This document shows, piece by piece, positions 5,712 to 9,116 of a stretch of 9,116 bases of DNA. The DNA is from CAJQND01 sp051010055. Lineage in GTDB: Bacteria > Pseudomonadota > Alphaproteobacteria > Rhizobiales > CAJQND01. The notes under the pieces were generated by a model. It saw only the letters and a list, made by a program, of their open reading frames with translations. It was not told the origin of the DNA and ran no database searches. The DNA lies in NCBI GenBank assembly GCA_051010055.1, contig JBPCVY010000163.1:1-9116 (forward strand), given 5' to 3'. Within the stretch, counting starts at the first letter, position 1. Each line of letters starts with the position of its first letter. Position numbers and translations under genes: made by a program.

Positions 5712-6290
5712 ATGCTTAGAGCTCTTTATGACTGGGTAATGAAGCTCGCCGCCCATCGTAACGCCACAGGCGTTCTGGCGGCGGTTTCTTTTGTGGAAAG
5801 CTCGTTCTTTCCAATTCCTCCGGATGCATTTCTCATTCCCATGGTTCTGGCGAACCGGGAAAAGGCTTGGTGGTACGCATCGGTTTGCACAATAGCTTCC
5901 GTCCTTGGCGGATTGCTTGGCTATTTCATTGGTGCAGCACTTTTCGATGCGTTTGGCCGGCACATTCTGGAATTCTATGGGCTGCAGGCACATTTTGAAG
6001 AATTCGGCACTAACTACACGAAAAACGGATGGCTTTATGTGTTCGGCGCCGGACTGACGCCTTTTCCCTATAAGGTGATCACCATAGCTTCTGGTGTCAT
6101 TGGCTTGAGCATTCCGGTTTTTATCGGCGCATCAATCGTCTCCCGCTCAATCCGTTTCTTCCTTGTTGCGGGCCTGCTCTATTACTTCGGCCCGCCCATA
6201 AAGGTGTTCATTGAAAAGTACCTTGGCCTCCTGACCATCGCGTTCTTCCTGCTCATTGCGGGTGGATTTTTCGCGATCCGGTATATGTGA
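5712..6290 (+). CDS. YqaA/DedA-family (SNARE-associated, VTT domain) inner-membrane protein
   Basis: A 192-residue polytopic membrane protein of the DedA/VTT superfamily, YqaA branch. It opens MLRALYDWVMKLAAH, followed by the conserved re-entrant-type segment FVESSFFPIPPD (acidic E29, then the proline cluster). A second half contains GAGLTPFPYKVITIASG, and hydrophobic segments continue to the C-terminus (FLLIAGGFFAIRYM). DedA proteins are thought to act in lipid-carrier (undecaprenyl phosphate) or phospholipid movement and in proton-motive-force maintenance; the exact role of YqaA is unknown. The reading frame stays open upstream to 5553, through the tRNA gene, so an internal start is required. 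ATG 5712 fits relatives best. ATG 5688 (8 residues longer, with GGA 8 nt upstream) is an equal alternative on ribosome-binding signal. It is followed 51 bp later by dsbB on the same strand, so co-transcription is likely. Confidence 0.82.
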   Translation: MLRALYDWVMKLAAHRNATGVLAAVSFVESSFFPIPPDAFLIPMVLANREKAWWYASVCTIASVLGGLLGYFIGAALFDAFGRHILEFYGLQAHFEEFGTNYTKNGWLYVFGAGLTPFPYKVITIASGVIGLSIPVFIGASIVSRSIRFFLVAGLLYYFGPPIKVFIEKYLGLLTIAFFLLIAGGFFAIRYM

Positions 6291-6341
6291 TGCGGCAACA
6301 GCGCAGATGAGGCGGGCCGTTTAATCGGGTAAACATTCAAT

Positions 6342-6863
6342 ATGAACTTTTCTGGATCACGGACCTGTAGCGCCACCTTTCTCGTTTTCCTCATGACAGC
6401 TGGCACACTCATCGGTGCCTGGGGATTTCAGTATTTGGGCGGGTATGAGCCTTGCGCCCTGTGTTACCGCCAGCGCGTGCCTTACTATTTCGCGGTTCCG
6501 GCAGCGGCTGTTTTATTATGGGTATGTCACTTACTGGCCCGCGAGCGCATTGTCCGCTTCGGGTTGATTGCGCTTGCTCTTGTTATGCTGATTTCAGCCG
6601 GCCTTGGTGGCCATCACGCCGGGGTTGAGTGGGGCTGGTGGCAGGGGCCGGATGCTTGCGCAGGCGGGGCAGGATTGTCTACCGGTTCGGTTCTGCCTGA
6701 TCTGGACAATGCCCGGGTTGTCAGCTGCACCGAAGTGCAATGGCGCATGTTCGGATTATCGTTTGCGGGCTGGAACGCAGTTATTTCGCTCCTGGCAGCA
6801 ATAATTGCCTTTTGGGGCGCACGGCGCCCGGCCAGCACAGTGCAAACAATTGAGCAGTCCTGA
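6342..6863 (+). CDS. dsbB: Disulfide bond formation protein B (DsbB family)
   Basis: An inner-membrane quinone reductase of 173 residues that reoxidises DsbA-type thiol oxidases in the periplasm. It has four hydrophobic segments. The first periplasmic loop carries the redox pair in EPCALCYRQR (C38-x2-C41), the hallmark of the family. The second loop carries C106 (GPDAC) and C129 (VVSCTEVQWRMFG), the pair that exchanges with DsbA. The conserved arginine after the first CxxC (R45, or R43), involved in quinone contact, is present. The start is fixed by an in-frame TAA at 6330-6332, 9 nt upstream; the Shine-Dalgarno sequence is weak. No dsbA is in the window. Its stop lies 2 bp from the stop of the convergent HNH gene. 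Confidence 0.93.
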   Translation: MNFSGSRTCSATFLVFLMTAGTLIGAWGFQYLGGYEPCALCYRQRVPYYFAVPAAAVLLWVCHLLARERIVRFGLIALALVMLISAGLGGHHAGVEWGWWQGPDACAGGAGLSTGSVLPDLDNARVVSCTEVQWRMFGLSFAGWNAVISLLAAIIAFWGARRPASTVQTIEQS

Positions 6864-6865
6864 CC

Positions 6866-7450
6866 TTACGGCTCCAATTCGGTATCCCAATAAAGATAGT
6901 CCATCCAGCTTTCATGCAAATAGTTGGGCGGGAAAAGGCGCCCGTTTGCATGTAACTGATAGACAGTTGGACGAATTGGGTGCTGCGAAGGAAACATGTG
7001 CGCTTCCTTGGGCAGTTTTCCACCCTTGCGCAAATTGCAGGGGCTGCACGCTGCAACTACGTTTTCCCAGGTGGTTTTGCCGCCTTTTGAGCGCGGAACC
7101 ACATGATCAAACGTCAAATCATCGCGGATGCCGCAATATTGACACGTGAACTTGTCGCGTAAGAACACATTAAATCGTGTGAAAGCCGGATATTTGGCCG
7201 GCCGTACGTAATTCTTTAAAGACACAACGCTTGGCAGCCGGAATTCGAAGCTCGGGCTATGCACGACGCGGTCATAATGGGAAACGATATTTACCCGGTC
7301 GAGAAAAACCGCTTTCACCGCATCCTGCCAATTCCACAACGAAAGCGGATAGTAACTTAGCGGCCTGAAATCCGCATTTAAGACCAATGCGGGGCAGGCC
7401 TCCGGACTGGTCCCTCGGCTATCGCCAATTTCTCCTACAGCAATGTTCAT
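6866..7450 (-). CDS. Stand-alone HNH-domain protein (putative endonuclease)
   Basis: A 194-residue protein with a complete Zn-binding HNH fold: C103-x2-C106, DHVVPRSKGG starting D115-H116, N130 in TWEN, then CSPCN with C135 and C138, and N139. The N-terminal half (about 20-95, ALVLNADFRPLSYYPLSL and following) and the C-terminal PPNYLHESWMDYLYWD are conserved in stand-alone alphaproteobacterial HNH proteins of this length, as far as I recall. Such proteins are called HNH endonucleases, but their biological target is not established. There is no methyltransferase, restriction or toxin-immunity partner nearby, so a defence role is not supported. The ATG at 7450 has AGGAG about 12 nt upstream. 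The gene converges with dsbB with 2 bp between stops. Confidence 0.85.
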   Translation of the reverse strand: MNIAVGEIGDSRGTSPEACPALVLNADFRPLSYYPLSLWNWQDAVKAVFLDRVNIVSHYDRVVHSPSFEFRLPSVVSLKNYVRPAKYPAFTRFNVFLRDKFTCQYCGIRDDLTFDHVVPRSKGGKTTWENVVAACSPCNLRKGGKLPKEAHMFPSQHPIRPTVYQLHANGRLFPPNYLHESWMDYLYWDTELEP

Positions 7451-7552
7451 CCTAGCACCGGCTCCTGAATTTCAGTTCGCAGATACTCAAAGCTATTCCT
7501 TTTTTGCCAACTCACAACCCTTCGCGTGCCAGATGACGCAAAAATGAATCGC

Positions 7553-7583
7553 TCACACACAAATACTACTATACATAGTGTGA
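7553..7583. repeat. Inverted repeat TCACAC-N19-GTGTGA with inner ACTAT/ATAGT
   Basis: TCACAC (7553-7558) and GTGTGA (7578-7583) are perfect inverted copies with a 19-nt spacer. Within and next to them, ACTAT (7568-7572) and ATAGT (7575-7579) form another dyad separated by AC. It lies in the spacer between the divergent HNH and peptidoglycan-binding genes and could be an operator; the AT-rich centre could also hold a -10 element. No convincing -35/-10 pair was found. Confidence 0.3.
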
Positions 7584-7653
7584 CAAAACCAAGAAGGTCC
7601 TTTTTGGGTGTGCGGCATCCATATTTTTGACACATCAGAAGGGCAAATCGGAG

Positions 7654-7683
7654 CGCAACGAACGTTTAGAGAGCTTCGTTGCG
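7654..7683 (+). promoter_or_regulatory. Hairpin (9-bp stem, 12-nt loop) in the presumed leader of the peptidoglycan-binding gene
   Basis: CGCAACGAA (7654-7662) pairs perfectly with TTCGTTGCG (7675-7683) around a 12-nt loop, ending 29 nt before the ATG at 7713. No U-run follows, so it is not a terminator. It could stabilise the mRNA leader or be a binding site for a dimeric protein. TTGACA at 7627-7632 lies just upstream, but no good -10 is found at the right distance. Confidence 0.45.
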
Positions 7684-7712
7684 GGGTAAATCTTGTCTCA
7701 AGGAGCGCAAAA

Positions 7713-8333
7713 ATGAGTTTCGATCTGAAACGGTCTTTGGCCGTTCTCGGTTCGGTTTTGGCGATCGTCCTGGCCGCGCCTGATCAAGCGCGTGCGGAAA
7801 ACCCGTTCAAAAGTTTTTTTGATGCAATTGGCAATTCTGTTAAGGGCGCTTCGCGTACCGCCACCGATTCATTCAGTGGCAGCAAAAAACAAAAACGCTC
7901 TTCATCGGGACAAAACTTCACCTCGGAGGCAGCCCGGCCCAAGGTTGTTGCAGACCCGAAACTGCGCAACACCCAGACAGCTTTGAACAAGCTTGGGTAT
8001 AGTGCCGGTACGCCGGACGGCATTTACGGGAAGAAAACCGGAGCCGCCATCAATCAGTTCCAGGCATCAATCGGCCGGCCTCAAACCGGACGGCTAAGCT
8101 CTGATGAGCGCGATATTCTGTTTGAGCGCGCCCGCAACGCCAAGCAGTTTGCCGCAACAACCGTTGGCGGACAGCAGGTGCAGGGGCTTCAGGCACAGGA
8201 CCCGGACGTGAAGGATTCGTTGCCCTCTTCAAGCGAGAGTTCCTATTTCGATGCTGACGAACCGGAAGAAGAAACCATTCCGCAAGCTTCATCAGCAGCA
8301 ACAACCGCGCCGGCGGCCAACACCGGCAACTAA
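7713..8333 (+). CDS. Secreted protein with a PG_binding_1 peptidoglycan-binding domain
   Basis: A 206-residue exported protein. Residues 1-28 form a clear signal peptide (LKRSLAVLGSVLAIVLAA, cleavage at ARA-EN). A Ser/Lys-rich linker (about 40-75) leads to one peptidoglycan-binding repeat at about 82-140, shown by RNTQTALNKLGYSAG, PDGIYGKKTGAAINQFQ and TGRLSSDERD, the three-helix wall-binding module. The C-terminal 50 residues are acidic, then Ala/Thr/Ser-rich and low-complexity. No catalytic domain is present, so it is probably a wall-attached or adaptor protein of unknown role. The start is set by AAGGAG (7700-7705), 7 nt before the ATG; a longer in-frame start at 7608 would bury the signal peptide and is rejected. 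It stands alone between a divergent and a convergent gene. Confidence 0.85.
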   Translation: MSFDLKRSLAVLGSVLAIVLAAPDQARAENPFKSFFDAIGNSVKGASRTATDSFSGSKKQKRSSSGQNFTSEAARPKVVADPKLRNTQTALNKLGYSAGTPDGIYGKKTGAAINQFQASIGRPQTGRLSSDERDILFERARNAKQFAATTVGGQQVQGLQAQDPDVKDSLPSSSESSYFDADEPEEETIPQASSAATTAPAANTGN

Positions 8334-8347
8334 AACTTACTAAGTTT
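8333..8347. terminator. Weak AT-rich hairpin between convergent genes
   Basis: AAACTT (8333-8338) and AAGTTT (8342-8347) form a 6-bp stem with a 3-nt loop in the 25-bp gap between the stops of the peptidoglycan-binding gene and ispZ. The stem is AT-rich and no U-tract follows, so terminator activity in either direction is doubtful. Confidence 0.2.
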
Positions 8348-8358
8348 CGGCTTTAAGC

Positions 8359-8907
8359 CTATTCGTCGCCGACGCTCACCATGTGGCGTTGCATTAGCCC
8401 TGTTTGGGAAAGCGCAAACACCAGGGTAATGGGCATAATTCCGAACACCTTGAAGTTCACCCAGGTGTCGGTATCGAAATTACGCCAAACAATTTCGTTC
8501 AACCCAGCAAGGGCGAAGAAAAACAGTCCCCAGCGGAAGGTGAGTTTCTTCCAGCCTTCATCATCAAGCGGCAAGGCATCAGACAGCACATATTTCAGAG
8601 CAGAATGGCCCATCATCAGGCCGCCCAGCAGAATGCAGCCGAAAATGGAATTCACAATGGTCGGCTTTAACTTGATGAAAGTTTCATCGGCGAGATAAAG
8701 GGTCAACCCGCCAAAGACGAGAACAAACACCCCCGTCACCAACGGCATCATCGGTATCTTGCGCATCACCAGCCAGGAGACAGACAGCGCAACGACGGTA
8801 GCGGCCATAAAGGCGGCGGTTGCCGGAAATATTCCAAACTTAGCGTTCACCAGGAAGAAAACCACCAGCGGGCCCATTTCGGTGACAAGTTTGAACGCTT
8901 GTTTCAT
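8359..8907 (-). CDS. ispZ: Septation protein A / YciB (IspZ) family inner-membrane protein
   Basis: A 182-residue membrane protein of the YciB/IspZ family with about five hydrophobic segments. Family features are the N-terminal EMGPLVVFFLVNAKFGIFPA, the central KPTIVNSIFGCILLGGL, and DEGWKKLTFRWGLFFF followed by NEIVWRNFDTDTWVNFKVFG near the C-terminus. The family was named for a septation defect in Shigella and is linked to envelope integrity and interaction with elongation/division proteins in E. coli. The length matches the family. A GGAAGAG ribosome-binding site lies just before the ATG at 8907. It is 62 bp downstream of ftsY on the same strand, the order commonly seen in Hyphomicrobiales, so co-transcription is likely. 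Confidence 0.92.
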   Translation of the reverse strand: MKQAFKLVTEMGPLVVFFLVNAKFGIFPATAAFMAATVVALSVSWLVMRKIPMMPLVTGVFVLVFGGLTLYLADETFIKLKPTIVNSIFGCILLGGLMMGHSALKYVLSDALPLDDEGWKKLTFRWGLFFFALAGLNEIVWRNFDTDTWVNFKVFGIMPITLVFALSQTGLMQRHMVSVGDE

Positions 8908-8969
8908 TGTTCTCTTCCGCAGTGCCGTGTTCGAATCAACTAAGCCCGTTTGACAGACGGTTTATGCGA

Positions 8970-9116
8970 CTATTCGTTTTCATCCAACCCCGCAATGGCG
9001 CGGGCAAATTCCTGGGCATCGAAAGGCTGAAGGTCCTCAACCTGCTCGCCCACACCGATAGCATGGATTGGCAAGCCGAATTTTTCCGCTATCGCAACAA
9101 GAATGCCGCCGCGCGC
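8970..9116 (-). CDS. ftsY: Signal recognition particle receptor FtsY, C-terminal 48 residues (5' part beyond the right edge)
   Basis: The minus strand reads open from the right edge to TAG at 8970-8972. The 48 residues begin ARGGILVAIAEKFGLPIHAI and contain GVGEQVEDLQPFDAQEFARA, the diagnostic end of the SRP GTPase NG domain: the GG-containing segment after the G4 motif, then GxGE..DLxxFD. FtsY docks SRP-ribosome complexes at the inner membrane for co-translational insertion. The P-loop and the acidic or membrane-binding N-terminus are outside the window. The last residues, GLDENE, are a short unconserved tail. Confidence 0.95.
   Translation of the reverse strand, partial: ARGGILVAIAEKFGLPIHAIGVGEQVEDLQPFDAQEFARAIAGLDENE

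Noticed and set aside
7447..7635. 62-codon minus-strand ORF overlapping the HNH start as ATGA
   Set aside because: It has no ribosome-binding site, no recognisable domain and atypical composition, and it spans the likely regulatory repeats of the spacer. The ATGA overlap alone is not enough.
8908..8969. Terminator between ftsY and ispZ
   Set aside because: Only a 4-bp CCGT/ACGG pairing is visible, without a U-tract; co-transcription is more likely.

Overview
The window looks like ordinary chromosomal DNA from an alphaproteobacterium, most likely Hyphomicrobiales (Rhizobiales). The evidence is the fused NuoE/NuoF-type formate dehydrogenase beta subunit of the Methylobacterium Fdh1B kind, the ftsY-ispZ gene pair, an alphaproteobacterial-type stand-alone HNH protein, and moderate GC with similar base use throughout. 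I see no transposase, integrase, phage gene, CRISPR array or compositional island. The order-level assignment is inference from family resemblance, not from a search.

Left part (1-1506). The 5' two thirds of a formate dehydrogenase beta subunit runs off the left edge on the minus strand. Divergent from it is a small TusA-family sulfur carrier gene. Their shared 168-bp spacer holds a perfect TGGTATACCA palindrome overlapping a possible -10 of the dehydrogenase gene.

Middle (1503-5641, all minus strand). A stable-RNA-type promoter precedes tRNA-Leu(CAA). It is followed 35 bp later by a chain of tightly packed genes: a DapA/NanA-superfamily aldolase, a D-alanyl-D-alanine carboxypeptidase with very basic tails (4-nt GTGA overlap), a COG0523/CobW GTPase with a His-rich loop (72-bp gap), and a Spx/ArsC/YffB-like protein (1-nt TAATG overlap). 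The chain ends in a 4-nt tail-to-tail overlap with tusA. No terminator is visible between the tRNA and the first protein gene, so the tRNA and these genes may share transcription.

Right part (5712-9116). On the plus strand lie a YqaA/DedA-family membrane protein and DsbB, probably co-transcribed. They converge on an HNH-domain protein. A 262-bp divergent spacer with two inverted repeats separates that gene from a secreted peptidoglycan-binding-domain protein. That gene in turn converges on ispZ/yciB (septation membrane protein), which lies downstream of the ftsY 3' end at the right edge.

Functional threads: envelope biology recurs (carboxypeptidase, DsbB, peptidoglycan-binding protein, IspZ, FtsY). 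At the left there is a redox, sulfur and metal thread (formate dehydrogenase, TusA, CobW, Spx-like). I did not find a clearly new multi-gene system. The most interesting points are the tRNA-headed operon, the aldolase lacking the DapA substrate arginine yet coupled to a cell-wall hydrolase, the polybasic tails of the carboxypeptidase, and the unexplained inverted repeats.
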